A stretch of DNA of 64,000 nt from Bdellovibrionales bacterium (lineage in GTDB: Bacteria > Myxococcota > XYA12-FULL-58-9 > SYDY01): contig SYDY01000085.1 in the NCBI GenBank assembly GCA_005801425.1, positions 42,284-106,283 of the forward strand, read 5' to 3'. The position numbers and the translations under genes were made by a program. Under the pieces are notes generated by a model, which was not told the DNA's origin, searched no databases, and worked only from the letters and a program-made list of their open reading frames with translations. Positions 9,134 through 17,906 of the stretch are shown here, piece after piece (positions within the stretch are counted from its first letter, which is position 1; the number at the start of each line of letters is the position of its first letter).

Positions 9134-9742
9134 ATGGGCCACCGCGCCAAAAGCCATGAACGCTGTCTTGTTTGTAAAATGCATCAAGAGCTATGCATAT
9201 GCGACGCCATACCCAAGCTTGATGTGTTAACACGGGTTGTTTTGATCATGCATCGCCGGGAATGTGCCAAAACCACCGCAACCGGTCCGCTTGCTCTGTT
9301 GGCATTGCCCAACAGTGAATTGCATATCCACGGCCACCGTGAGGCGCCTCTCAATTTTGAAAGCCTCAAGGATCCGGCCCGGCGAGCACTCCTGCTTTTT
9401 CCTGACGATGATGTTCCCGTACTAACGCCTGAGTGGCTGCGCAGCAGTACATCAATTCCCGACAGGCCGATTACCTTGGTGGTCCCTGATGGCAGTTGGC
9501 GCCAAGCCAAAAAAATGAGTGTTCGTATCCCTGGGCTTGAACATGCGGAGCGTGTGAGGCTTCCTGAGGGGCCGCCAAGCGCCTATCAATTGCGTGAGGA
9601 AACGCGCTACGAAGGCTTGGCCACGTTTGAGGCGATTGCGCGGGCATTGGGTTGCATCGAATCGAAAGACGTCCAAACCCAATTAGAAACCCTGTTCAAT
9701 TTGATGGTGAAGAGAACGCTTTCAACGCGCGGGGTTAAGTAG
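9134..9742 (+). CDS. DTW-domain tRNA-uridine aminocarboxypropyltransferase
   Basis: A 202-residue DTW-domain protein of the TapT/YfiP type. This family installs acp3U in the variable loop of tRNAs using S-adenosylmethionine. The N-terminus has the Cys cluster (C-x2-C ... C-x-C, residues 10-23). The signature Asp-Thr-Trp appears here as D-G-S-W near residue 120, a conservative Thr-to-Ser variant of DGTW. 'RLPEGPPSAYQLR' and 'YEGLATFEA' are also typical. A TTGACA at 9104 has no well-spaced -10 that I can see. The gene is followed by a palindromic repeat doublet. Confidence 0.9.
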   Translation: MGHRAKSHERCLVCKMHQELCICDAIPKLDVLTRVVLIMHRRECAKTTATGPLALLALPNSELHIHGHREAPLNFESLKDPARRALLLFPDDDVPVLTPEWLRSSTSIPDRPITLVVPDGSWRQAKKMSVRIPGLEHAERVRLPEGPPSAYQLREETRYEGLATFEAIARALGCIESKDVQTQLETLFNLMVKRTLSTRGVK

Positions 9743-9772
9743 TCGCTTGCGGTGATTTGTAAATGTTTTATT

Positions 9773-9847
9773 GTAGGGGCGGTTCGTGAACCGCCCTATA
9801 AGAATTTGATTTAAACACCGCACGGGCGCTTCGCGAAGCGCCCCTAC
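9773..9847. repeat. 75-bp palindrome doublet, copy A
   Basis: Two palindromes with matching outer ends (GTAGGGGCG ... CGCCCCTAC): the first with core GGCGGTTCGTGAACCGCC, the second with core GGGCGCTTCGCGAAGCGCCC. They are separated by an A/T-rich spacer. The same 75-bp layout recurs at 22018, 50391 and, inverted, at 51323. It lies between convergent genes and resembles REP doublets (REPINs). Confidence 0.85.
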
Positions 9848-9868
9848 ATGATAATATAGGTGGTATCG

Positions 9869-10519
9869 TCACGACAAAATAATCTCAGGTGAATTTTCCT
9901 GCCACGGCTCAACCTTGGCCATGATGGCATCAAACATGGGCGCAGCAATAAGCGCATTAAGCCACGCACGCGTTGCAGGATAGGGGGCCGTGTTGAACCA
10001 CGATCCCGCAGCACCGGCAAATTGACGCACAAACGGCATGATCGCCTGATCAGCAAGTGTTTGTGTTTTACCACACAGAAAACGCGTGGTGACCAGGCGT
10101 GTTTCGAGTTCTTCTAAAAAAATCTCGGCACACGTTCTGTGAAATACGGGATCTGCATTCTCGTTTTTGTCGGCGTATTTAAACCTGTCCAAATTGGTTT
10201 TGAATTCGCCGTCGCACTTTGAAATCAGAGCAAGCGCATCATCAAGTGTTCCCACGCTGGGCTTAAGCCAACCTTTAGGATCGGATCGTTGCAACGTCCA
10301 CAGCATGATCTCCAAGCTCTCATCGATCACGGTGCCATCGGTTAGCAAAAGAACAGGGACCGTTCCTTTTGGCGATATGGTGAGCATGTGCTCAGGTTTT
10401 TTGCTTAAAATGATTTCACGCAAGCATACCTGTTGTTCACTGACAAGAAGCGCAGCCCGTGCACGCATGGCGTAGGGACAACGTCGAAAGCTGTACAAAA
10501 TAGGGAGGTCGGTTCTCAT
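9869..10519 (-). CDS. Glutathione S-transferase-like protein
   Basis: A 216-residue protein with a thioredoxin-fold N-terminal domain, shown by 'RRCPYAMRAR' (Cys at residue 14), the cis-Pro loop 'PKGTVPVL' and the glutathione-binding-type 'VIDES'. A helical GST C-terminal domain follows. The second Cys of a CxxC redox pair is absent (CPYA), so a glutathione-dependent transferase or mixed-disulfide activity is more likely than a classical dithiol glutaredoxin. Size matches glutaredoxin-2-like GSTs. A TATAAA lies 5 nt upstream of the ATG and no Shine-Dalgarno is seen, so the mRNA may be leaderless. Confidence 0.85.
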   Translation of the reverse strand: MRTDLPILYSFRRCPYAMRARAALLVSEQQVCLREIILSKKPEHMLTISPKGTVPVLLLTDGTVIDESLEIMLWTLQRSDPKGWLKPSVGTLDDALALISKCDGEFKTNLDRFKYADKNENADPVFHRTCAEIFLEELETRLVTTRFLCGKTQTLADQAIMPFVRQFAGAAGSWFNTAPYPATRAWLNALIAAPMFDAIMAKVEPWQENSPEIILS

Positions 10520-10524
10520 GGGAC

Positions 10525-10530
10525 TTTATA
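10525..10530 (-). promoter_or_regulatory. -10-like TATAAA, 5 nt before the GST-like ATG
   Basis: Reading leftward, TATAAA is followed by five bases and then the ATG at 10519, consistent with a leaderless start. Confidence 0.45.
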
Positions 10531-10542
10531 CCATACTTGATT

Positions 10543-12012
10543 TTATTCTGGGAGCTGATCCCCAATGATACATTTCGCACCCGCAAACAGCAGCTTTTGA
10601 CGCTCGTCCAGGTGTTCTGCATTCACAAGGGTAATACCATGCATGTCAGCATCGATAAAAATCGTTTTACGTATTTTTTTGGCATCAAGGATCACGTTGT
10701 GCAATGTCGCGCCCGAAAAATCGGTGCCTGCCAGATCAACATCGCGAAGATCGGTGTTTGAAAAGTTTGCACCGACACAGCATGCATCGCGCAATGAACT
10801 TTTAAAGATGCGTGGTGATGATTCGAGTGCGTCGCCTCTGTCGTATTCTGTTTCTACAGATCCAAATTGGGCATGGGAAACATCAACGCCACGGAGATTG
10901 CAGGACCCAAGGTTTGTTCCACGAAGTATGGAACCATGCATACACGTTGTTTCAAAATTAAGTCCGCGCACATCGGAACATGTGAAGTTTGCGAAACTCA
11001 GGTCGGATCCGTGAAAATCGACTGCCTCGGTGGCCACTTTTTTTATGGGGTCATAGACGGCAAATTCTGTATTGCCACCGTCAAATCGGGCGTATTGCAA
11101 ACGCGAATCTGTGAAGCGTGCTTGCATGATACAACTTCCACGAAAATCGCCATGATCCAACGCACCGTTCGGAAACTGCGCATCACGGAGATTGGAATCG
11201 GTCAATACAACCGCACTGGCGACGATCCCATCGGCATGTGCGCCGCACAATGTGCTGTGTGCCAGATCTGAATCCGAAACAATTGCTTTTTCCAGATGAC
11301 TTTCAGGTGCGATGATGCCGCGCAAAAATAAACCTGCCAAAATCATTTCTTGAAGAGGTGCTTGAGGTGCAAAACGTGGGGGATGCAACATGTCGTTTTC
11401 TTCGCGCATTAACAATGGGCCATGCTTTTCTCTCTCGCGTCTTTGCGCATCATTGGCGCGATAGGCTTCCATGAATGACCGTGCGCTGGCCTTTTCAACG
11501 GGATTGCGTCTCTCGATGGGCGGTGAAGTCAATGTTTTCCAATGTTGATTGATGGCTCCCAAATCGTAGGAAGACGTGGTGCTTTTGGTGCTTTGTCCTG
11601 CTGAAAAAAGAATACTGCTGGCCAAGGCACCTAACGTATAAGGCGTCATGTTGAAGGACATCCAGGCGTTTTTCTTTTGTGTGAAGAGTGCAATGCGCTC
11701 TTTGCTTGGAAACTTTTTGTGCTCTTCTGCATCAAGCTGTTCATTGACTGCTTTGAGCTGCTTGGCTTGCAGTTCAGCGAAGCCCTCTGCACATTGTTTT
11801 ACATGCTCAGAAAAACGACTATCGTGCCTCGCCTGTTGAATGGCTTTTGCGAGGGGTTCAAGCTTTTGCGCGGTTGAACCTCCTCTGCGTGGATCTAGTG
11901 TGTACGCATCGGCGACAAAGCCGACCAATGCTTCATGGGGTGGAAACGATGGCGCATCCAATCGGATAGAAGGGGTCACTTGGCCTGAAGTGACAGTGGT
12001 TTTGCTTGACAA
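10543..12012 (-). CDS. Pentapeptide-repeat protein
   Basis: A 489-residue protein. The C-terminal half (about residues 225-470) is built of pentapeptide repeats of the A(D/N)LXX type, for example 'ANFTCSDVRGLNF' and 'TDLRDVDLAGTDF'. These fold as a right-handed quadrilateral beta-helix. The N-terminal half (1-225) is helical and charged with no recognised domain. It is preceded, 12 bp away on the same strand, by a kinase-like protein gene, and the two probably form one transcription unit. Pentapeptide-repeat proteins are used as scaffolds, DNA mimics or secreted factors; the role here is unknown. The gene runs toward the GST-like gene and ends 23 bp before it. Confidence 0.85.
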   Translation of the reverse strand: MSSKTTVTSGQVTPSIRLDAPSFPPHEALVGFVADAYTLDPRRGGSTAQKLEPLAKAIQQARHDSRFSEHVKQCAEGFAELQAKQLKAVNEQLDAEEHKKFPSKERIALFTQKKNAWMSFNMTPYTLGALASSILFSAGQSTKSTTSSYDLGAINQHWKTLTSPPIERRNPVEKASARSFMEAYRANDAQRREREKHGPLLMREENDMLHPPRFAPQAPLQEMILAGLFLRGIIAPESHLEKAIVSDSDLAHSTLCGAHADGIVASAVVLTDSNLRDAQFPNGALDHGDFRGSCIMQARFTDSRLQYARFDGGNTEFAVYDPIKKVATEAVDFHGSDLSFANFTCSDVRGLNFETTCMHGSILRGTNLGSCNLRGVDVSHAQFGSVETEYDRGDALESSPRIFKSSLRDACCVGANFSNTDLRDVDLAGTDFSGATLHNVILDAKKIRKTIFIDADMHGITLVNAEHLDERQKLLFAGAKCIIGDQLPE

Positions 12013-12024
12013 AAATCACCTCGT

Positions 12025-13770
12025 TTATCGAAGAACGACGTATGTTTGAGATACTTCGTGGAATGAGTCGATGGGCGTGCTGTCATCCTTTTCGACGGCA
12101 GCCTTCAGTTGTTGCGTATTTTCTTTTAAGCGCAGGACATAGGCTTGCATTTCTCCTGCCATATCGGGAAGCGATTGGGCAAGTTCAGCAATTTGGGCTT
12201 GCATGTGATGAACATTGGCATCGAGATCAATCTGTGAAATCGCTTGCTTGATGGCTGGATCCCACGTGGTACGCATTTGCGGCCAGCTGTCGCGTTTTGT
12301 GACCCAGGTTGGGCTTTTTTCAAGGGGGCCAAAGGCACCGCAACTGTTGGCATTGTCGATGGGGATGGCGATCAAATGTGTGCCATCTGGGCTTTTTGAT
12401 ACCAAAATATTTCCATCCTGCACATCGCCGGCTTGGGTCACAATATGGAATGCGGCCATGGCTTGTGCACTGCTTGTTTCGATGTGTTCTTCAATCCCGG
12501 GAAGATCGGCCACCGCACCGACATTGGTTGCAAATGCCTGCAAGCTTCCCATTTCATTGGTACGTGTGGGCGACGTGGCCATGGCGATGCTTGGCACGTG
12601 AAGGGATGGAAAACACAGGGCGCCCCAATGTGCCGTTAATACTTCCAGAGCCGCTTCTTTCTTCGATGTGACTTCTTCAGGAAGTATGGGTTTAAAAACG
12701 CCCACGGGTTTTCCGTGTTTGTTTTTCATGATGGAGGAAGGATGGGCGCCGCGTTGTTCATTGGGGATTTCCTGCAGAGTACCTTGACGCCACGATTCAG
12801 AAAGCGACCTTGCATGACCGGCCTGTTGTTGTGCTGTGGGGCTGGTACGCAAGGCAGCCGTGATATCTGTTAACGGTTTTGCTTGCAGGGCAGCATCAAG
12901 TGTCGTGATCGCAGCTTCGTAGGAGGCATTGATCTGAAGCAATTTGTCGCGAATAAATGCCGGCAATTTTGGATCTTGAAGCAGATCCGCAGGTGCGGGT
13001 GAGATCATCGCTTTTTGTATGTTGATGGCTTTATACAGGGCCATCTGTGCTTCAAATGAATCGCAAGCGAGCCATTGCTTGGCGAGGTCAGGTGCCTGTG
13101 CAATGGCAGTGATCGCGTTCTCAATACCAAGCACCATGCGTGGCGTGAGGTCATTCACTCCCGTGATCAAAGGCGTTTTAACTGGATTTGAATATGGGCC
13201 GTCAGGGTCGCGTGTACCACGTCGTGCAAAATCTAAAATCTGATCCCAAAAAGATTGGTCGGAAATCTCCTTTTTTTTGTATGCTGTTTTAAGTGCTATC
13301 AACTCCTGCGGAGGTGTGAGGGGGCGTGTTGGAGAGGATGTCCGCGTGGTTGGCGCGCTTTGCGAGAGACCCGTTGGCGATATCACCGCGCTAGGTAGGC
13401 TGCCAACCAGGCTTGCTTCTGGCAAGAGACTTTTGTGTGCAGATGTCGCATGAGGTGCGAGGGCATGATCGCCGGGTGTTGGCCTCTGTACGTGGCTTAG
13501 CGTGGCCCCGCTGCGAAAGGCTTCGGGATGGTTCTGCTGAAGATCTGACAAGGCATTAGGGGCCATGGTGCTTAAGAAGGGCAGTATCTCAAAAATAGCA
13601 CCAAGGCATTCGGCGGGAAACTGCCCTTGATTGGCGATTAAGAGGGCTTCTATCTGGCCGATCATATGCTTGGCTGCGGTGCTTTTTTGTTCGGTGCTTG
13701 TTGCGCCTGTATTGTCCAAATGGGCCGCAGTGGCTGTTCTGATGGCATCTGTAAATTGCGTGGTAATCAT
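12025..13770 (-). CDS. Protein with PI3/4-kinase-like motifs
   Basis: A 581-residue protein with a Pro/Ser/Thr-rich stretch around residues 90-160. From about residue 340 it shows a pattern seen in PI3/4-kinase and actin-fragmin-kinase-like folds: 'GKPVGVFKP' (candidate ATP-binding Lys, ~355), a catalytic-loop-like 'DVQDGNILV' (~450; compare D-R-x-x-G-N-I-L) and a metal-binding-like Asp in 'IPIDNANS' (~472). No signal peptide or membrane segment is seen. The family assignment rests on these motifs alone and is tentative. It sits directly upstream of the pentapeptide-repeat gene. Kinases of this type occur among bacterial secreted effectors, which makes that role a possibility only. Confidence 0.6.
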   Translation of the reverse strand: MITTQFTDAIRTATAAHLDNTGATSTEQKSTAAKHMIGQIEALLIANQGQFPAECLGAIFEILPFLSTMAPNALSDLQQNHPEAFRSGATLSHVQRPTPGDHALAPHATSAHKSLLPEASLVGSLPSAVISPTGLSQSAPTTRTSSPTRPLTPPQELIALKTAYKKKEISDQSFWDQILDFARRGTRDPDGPYSNPVKTPLITGVNDLTPRMVLGIENAITAIAQAPDLAKQWLACDSFEAQMALYKAINIQKAMISPAPADLLQDPKLPAFIRDKLLQINASYEAAITTLDAALQAKPLTDITAALRTSPTAQQQAGHARSLSESWRQGTLQEIPNEQRGAHPSSIMKNKHGKPVGVFKPILPEEVTSKKEAALEVLTAHWGALCFPSLHVPSIAMATSPTRTNEMGSLQAFATNVGAVADLPGIEEHIETSSAQAMAAFHIVTQAGDVQDGNILVSKSPDGTHLIAIPIDNANSCGAFGPLEKSPTWVTKRDSWPQMRTTWDPAIKQAISQIDLDANVHHMQAQIAELAQSLPDMAGEMQAYVLRLKENTQQLKAAVEKDDSTPIDSFHEVSQTYVVLR

Positions 13771-13843
13771 ACATCTCTCGCTTGTGGTTCGTATCGTATT
13801 CTATCAGAACGCACGACAAAAACTGGTGATTTCTCGTACTTGC

Positions 13844-15223
13844 TTACTTTTTTCGTAGAAGAAAATAGACCGCAAAACTCGCAAGCATGCCGGGAAGCAC
13901 TTCGTACATTGCACCTGAAAGATGTAGGACCGTTCGCCACAGAAGCACCGTAATAAGTCCCGTGGCCGACGTGGCAAGGGCCAGCGTGCTTGTGAGCGGT
14001 GCGCCGAAACATTTCAACACGACCAAGGGCCCGATGCTTGATGCCAAGATGGACCACGACAACACGACCATCGTGAAAACGTTGTCGCCATAGAGTGCAA
14101 AGGCAAGCACCACGCATGCGACACACAAGGTGCTCATTTTGAGGGCTTTGATGCTGTGCGACCATTTCGGAACCAAGTCCTGCGTAATGGCAGCAGAGCA
14201 CGATAAAATTTGTGAATCGGCGGTGGACATGGTCGCCGCAAAAAGTCCGGCCAACGTAAATCCAATTAAGATATCAGGGAGTAAATGTTGGGCGAGGGTA
14301 GGGAGCGCAAGCTCGGGATCAAAGTTCGAGATATTGGGCAATAGCGCGCGCGCACAAAGCCCAACCAAAACAGCGGAGATGACAAATAAAATGTACCAAA
14401 GAAAATAAATAAACCGCGCGGTGGGAACATCTTTTTCTGAACGCATGGTCATGAGTGACACCATGATATGGGGCTGACCAACAACACCTGCGCCTGCGGC
14501 CATCCAACCTAATGCAAACAAGAGAAATCCAAACCACGAGTCTTTGGGATTGATGGATAAAAGCGCAGGATCGATGCCGTGAAGTGCACTGATTAAGCCA
14601 ATGGGTCCACCGAGTTTCAGCATGGCCGCCGTCATGAGGCATCCCATCGAAAGAAGCATGACAAACGATTGTGTAACGTTGGTCCAAATGGAGGCTCGGA
14701 TCCCACCGGAAAAACAATAAATGGTGACGATGACAGCGCCCAATATTGCGCCTGCGGAGTCATCCCAACCAAAGAGTACATGCAAGGCTTTGCTGCCTGC
14801 TTTGAGTTGTGCGGCTGCATAGGTGCTTAAAAACAACACAGTGATCAGGGCGATCATGGCCGAGACTTTGCGTCCTTCTTTGAGGCCGTGTCCTAAAAAA
14901 CTGCCAATGGTTTCGGTATGCGTTTGCGCGGACTTGCGACGCAATGCCTGGGGAACACCCGATTTCCATGCAATGAATTCGCCGGTAACCCAGCCAATCA
15001 TGATCCACATGGCCGACACACCAACGGTATATGTTTCACCAATGAGTCCAATGAACATAAACCCCGAGCTGTTGGTTGCGATGGCGGAAAGTGCAACAAA
15101 CACAGGATGGATGTTGCGCGAGGCAAGCAAGTAATCGCTTGATGTGTTTTGTTTGACCCGTGAAGCGAGAGCGCCCACGACAACGAATGCGAGAAGAAAT
15201 GCGATGAAACTGCCTGCGATCAT
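13844..15223 (-). CDS. Sodium/solute symporter (SSS family, PutP-like)
   Basis: A 459-residue integral membrane protein with about 12-13 hydrophobic segments. The start 'SDYLLASRNIHPVFVALSAIATNSSGFMFIG' is typical of the sodium:solute symporter family, which imports proline, pantothenate, acetate and similar substrates with Na+. 'GGIRASIWTNVTQ' matches the conserved signature region, and 'AATMSTADSQILSCSAA' the helix with Na+-binding Ser/Thr. The substrate cannot be told from the sequence; the proline permease branch looks closest. It lies downstream of ilvC on the same strand, separated by one palindromic repeat and a possible TACACT promoter element of its own at about 15253. Confidence 0.88.
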   Translation of the reverse strand: MIAGSFIAFLLAFVVVGALASRVKQNTSSDYLLASRNIHPVFVALSAIATNSSGFMFIGLIGETYTVGVSAMWIMIGWVTGEFIAWKSGVPQALRRKSAQTHTETIGSFLGHGLKEGRKVSAMIALITVLFLSTYAAAQLKAGSKALHVLFGWDDSAGAILGAVIVTIYCFSGGIRASIWTNVTQSFVMLLSMGCLMTAAMLKLGGPIGLISALHGIDPALLSINPKDSWFGFLLFALGWMAAGAGVVGQPHIMVSLMTMRSEKDVPTARFIYFLWYILFVISAVLVGLCARALLPNISNFDPELALPTLAQHLLPDILIGFTLAGLFAATMSTADSQILSCSAAITQDLVPKWSHSIKALKMSTLCVACVVLAFALYGDNVFTMVVLSWSILASSIGPLVVLKCFGAPLTSTLALATSATGLITVLLWRTVLHLSGAMYEVLPGMLASFAVYFLLRKK

Positions 15224-15264
15224 ACAACCAACCTAGGTGCGGGTTGTGTGGCAGTGTACCTGAT

Positions 15265-15288
15265 GTAGGGGCGGTTCGTGAACCGCCC
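15265..15288. repeat. Single palindromic repeat (GTAGGGGCGGTTCGTGAACC type)
   Basis: One copy of the dispersed palindrome between ilvC and the symporter gene. It could form a hairpin in the ilvC 3' UTR. Confidence 0.85.
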
Positions 15289-15307
15289 GTGTGATGTGTT
15301 GGAAAAA

Positions 15308-16354
15308 TTACTTCGCGCGTTCAGGACGAAATTCGCGAAGAATGCGTCCAGCTTCCCACATTTCTTGAGAGGCAATGGCGGCGAGTTCTTTTTCAAGACC
15401 GACGCGATAATCGGATTTTGAATTGGCCTCGATGGAGATGGCCGCTTCTTTGCCCGCTTTGACGTCGGCGTAGCACTGGGCGATCACAGGCTTGATGGCG
15501 GCCTTGAAACGCGGTGCCCAATCGAGTGCGCCACGTTGCGCCGTTGTTGAACAATTCGCATACATCCAATCCATGCCATTTTCGGCAACGAGTGGGTACA
15601 GGCTCTGCAACGCTTCTTCGATGGTTTCGTTGTAGGCTTCTGTTGGTGGATGGCCATTTTCGCGAAGCACTTCGTACTGCGCCAAAAACGCACCTTGCAA
15701 CATGCCCATGAGCACGCAGCGTTCACCTGTCAGATCGCTGACCACTTCGTTTTTGAATGTGGTCTCAAACAGATGTCCAGAGCCAATGGCGATGCCAAGT
15801 GCGCGAACGCGATCAGCGGCATGGCCTGTGGCGTCTTGAAACACAGCGACGGACGCGTTGATACCGCGGCCTTCGAGGAAATGATTGCGCACGGTAAGGC
15901 CCGATCCTTTGGGCGCGCAGAGGACGACGTCAACATCTTTGGGCGGGACGATCCCTGTTTGGTCGTTGAAGACCACACCAAAGCCGTGGCTGAATACCAA
16001 GGCGTCGCCTTTTTTCAGTTTTGCTTTGAGTGTTGGCCAGTAGCCGATTTGTCCTGCATCTGAGAGCAAGAACAAAATGATGGTGCCTTTTTCGAGGGCT
16101 TCATCCATGGAGAAAAGATTGACGCCTTCTTTCCATCCATCTTTGAGTGCGTGGTCGTAGCTTGGACCTTTGCGCAAGCCTACGATGACATTGAATCCCT
16201 GATCACGGAGATTCAATCCTTGTCCGCGTCCTTGAGGCCCATACCCCAACACGGCGATGGTTTCTTTGGCAAAGCGTTCTTTTAATCCAGCAAGTGGATA
16301 ATCGCTGCGCTCGTGGATGGTTTCTGTGACACCACCGATGGTGATTGTTTTCAT
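15308..16354 (-). CDS. ilvC: Ketol-acid reductoisomerase
   Basis: A 348-residue IlvC, the NADPH- and Mg2+-dependent enzyme of valine, leucine and isoleucine synthesis. The dinucleotide-binding loop 'GYGPQGRGQG' is at residues 37-46. The metal-binding region follows in 'SDLTGERCVLMG' and 'EAYNETIEE', then 'ENGMDWMYANCSTTAQRGA'. The sequence resembles the longer Bacteroidetes/eukaryote-type KARI more than the common ~330-residue proteobacterial form. A good Shine-Dalgarno (GAGGAGA) precedes the ATG. Other ilv genes are not adjacent. A palindromic repeat sits 21 bp upstream, in the likely leader. Confidence 0.97.
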   Translation of the reverse strand: MKTITIGGVTETIHERSDYPLAGLKERFAKETIAVLGYGPQGRGQGLNLRDQGFNVIVGLRKGPSYDHALKDGWKEGVNLFSMDEALEKGTIILFLLSDAGQIGYWPTLKAKLKKGDALVFSHGFGVVFNDQTGIVPPKDVDVVLCAPKGSGLTVRNHFLEGRGINASVAVFQDATGHAADRVRALGIAIGSGHLFETTFKNEVVSDLTGERCVLMGMLQGAFLAQYEVLRENGHPPTEAYNETIEEALQSLYPLVAENGMDWMYANCSTTAQRGALDWAPRFKAAIKPVIAQCYADVKAGKEAAISIEANSKSDYRVGLEKELAAIASQEMWEAGRILREFRPERAK

Positions 16355-16375
16355 GGGGTCTCCTCATAACACATG

Positions 16376-16399
16376 GTAGGGGCGGTTCGCGAACCGCCC
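16376..16399. repeat. Single palindromic repeat upstream of ilvC
   Basis: GTAGGGGCGGTTC half-site with a perfect inverted half, followed on the + strand by a T run. It lies in the 188-bp divergent interval between ilvC and the secreted-protein gene. The rest of that interval shows no further recognisable element except the GGGAGG ribosome-binding site before 16543. Confidence 0.85.
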
Positions 16400-16542
16400 T
16401 TTTTTCGAAATCCCACGTTAACATGCCGTGCCACAAGCGGACAACGCTTGTGCCTCAAATACCCCATATTCCGACAGCTTTGTGTTATTTGCCATTAGGA
16501 CGACATTAGCATACACCACGACATCTCATTTGGGAGGTTTCT

Positions 16543-17244
16543 ATGTTCGGTAAAATTGGTACAGGCTTGATGGCCGTTTTCTGTGTAATGGTTGGAGGTT
16601 CGGTGAGTACCGCTGCGCCGATGCCCAATGTCTACACGAGCGGCAATCTTTGGAACATTACCTTTTACAACGATCCGGCGAGTGGCCATGCAGAATGGGC
16701 AACCCAAGCCATTTGCTTTTCGCCACCGACAACGGTGGGAACGAGTATTCAAGGTTTTTGGTTCTCGCTGTCATTTCCTGATTGGAACGGTCGTTATTAC
16801 CAAGAAGGTGATGAAGTCCGTATGACCGGTGATTATGCCCAGGATGTGGGCCATGATCACATGGAGTTTCGCCATGACGAAACCGATGCCGCCAAAAGGG
16901 GCGAGGGGCATGGCACGTGGGACGAATGGCGTGAAGATGGCAAGTTTGGCAGTGTGATCGGTTGGGGAAATACGCGTTTGGCCCGTAAAGGTTACTGCTT
17001 CCCCCACGGATTCACTGCGACGAGCGCCGGCCTAGTGGGTGCTTTTGAGAGTACACTACCCCAGTTTTCGGGGCGGCTCGGTGCCCGTATGCAAAGGAAC
17101 GGTCGCACAGAGGCCACTTCGCCCAATGATAAACTCTCCGAGAGTCTGGACGTCCATGCGGAACGCAATCGTCAAACCATTGGGAGTTTCTTTGATATCT
17201 TTGTGGAGGTGACGCCAGCCGCCGCCGCTTCTGACGCTGAGTAA
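16543..17244 (+). CDS. Secreted protein of unknown function
   Basis: A 233-residue protein with a classical signal peptide, cleaved probably after 'STAA' near residue 26. A strong GGGAGG ribosome-binding site precedes the ATG. The mature protein is rich in Trp, Tyr, Gly and Asp, with blocks such as 'LWNITFYNDP' and 'GWGNTRLARKGYC', and contains few Cys. This suggests a small beta-rich secreted or periplasmic domain. No family is recognised. It is convergent with the cyclophilin gene, with 15 bp between the stops. Confidence 0.75.
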   Translation: MFGKIGTGLMAVFCVMVGGSVSTAAPMPNVYTSGNLWNITFYNDPASGHAEWATQAICFSPPTTVGTSIQGFWFSLSFPDWNGRYYQEGDEVRMTGDYAQDVGHDHMEFRHDETDAAKRGEGHGTWDEWREDGKFGSVIGWGNTRLARKGYCFPHGFTATSAGLVGAFESTLPQFSGRLGARMQRNGRTEATSPNDKLSESLDVHAERNRQTIGSFFDIFVEVTPAAAASDAE

Positions 17245-17259
17245 TAATCAGCGGGCTTA

Positions 17260-17823
17260 TTATGCGCCTTGAATGCTGATGGTTTTGATATGAATCGGTT
17301 TGACGGGACGGTCTCCCGCGCCGGTTTTTGTGTTTGCAATGGCCAAAAGCACATCCATTCCTTGAATGACTTCGCCGAACACGGTGTGCTTGCCGTCAAG
17401 CCATGGGGTCGCTATTTCCGTGAGGAAAAACTGTGATCCGTTGGTGCCTGGGCCGGCATTGGCCATGGACAAAATGCCAGGCTTGTTGTGTTTGAGATGG
17501 GGTTTGCATTCGTCTTCAAAGCGATAGCCAGGGCCGCCCATGCCGGTGCCCATGGGATCACCACCTTGGAGCATGAAGTCTTTGATCACGCGGTGAAAGA
17601 TCGTGTTGTCGTAAAGCGGGGTGGTCACTGTTTCGCCTTGGGGATTGGTCCAAGGCATTTTACCCGTGGCCAAGCCCACGAAGTTGCCGCAGGTCACAGG
17701 GCAATCGTCGGTGTGAAGTTTGACCGTGATATCGCCGAGATCCGTGTGGAATATGGCGGTCACTGGGGACCCTTTTGAAAACACTGGAAGACTGCTGCGG
17801 GGCATATCGCGATCATCACGCAT
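17260..17823 (-). CDS. Cyclophilin-type peptidyl-prolyl cis-trans isomerase
   Basis: A 187-residue single-domain cyclophilin that speeds cis-trans isomerisation of X-Pro bonds. It has the family blocks '[20 protein letters not shown]' (catalytic Arg and neighbours), 'FEDE', '[18 protein letters not shown]' and '[18 protein letters not shown]'. The start at 17823 is set by an AAGGAG ribosome-binding site a few bases upstream; the open frame runs further upstream but that extension is not cyclophilin-like. No signal peptide is seen, so a cytosolic protein is expected. It is divergent from the LRR-like lipoprotein gene. Confidence 0.93.
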   Translation of the reverse strand: MRDDRDMPRSSLPVFSKGSPVTAIFHTDLGDITVKLHTDDCPVTCGNFVGLATGKMPWTNPQGETVTTPLYDNTIFHRVIKDFMLQGGDPMGTGMGGPGYRFEDECKPHLKHNKPGILSMANAGPGTNGSQFFLTEIATPWLDGKHTVFGEVIQGMDVLLAIANTKTGAGDRPVKPIHIKTISIQGA

Positions 17824-17894
17824 AGGGGTTCTCCTTGGTTGGAGAGCATTTACAGCATCTGCGCGGAAAATCCAACAGCGTATGGGATGGGTGG

Positions 17895-17900
17895 TACTAT
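17895..17900 (+). promoter_or_regulatory. -10-like TACTAT, 6 nt before ATG of the LRR-like lipoprotein
   Basis: GGTACTAT lies six bases before the ATG at 17907, in the 83-bp divergent interval with the cyclophilin gene. It is consistent with a leaderless transcript. Confidence 0.45.
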
Positions 17901-17906
17901 TCAAGC

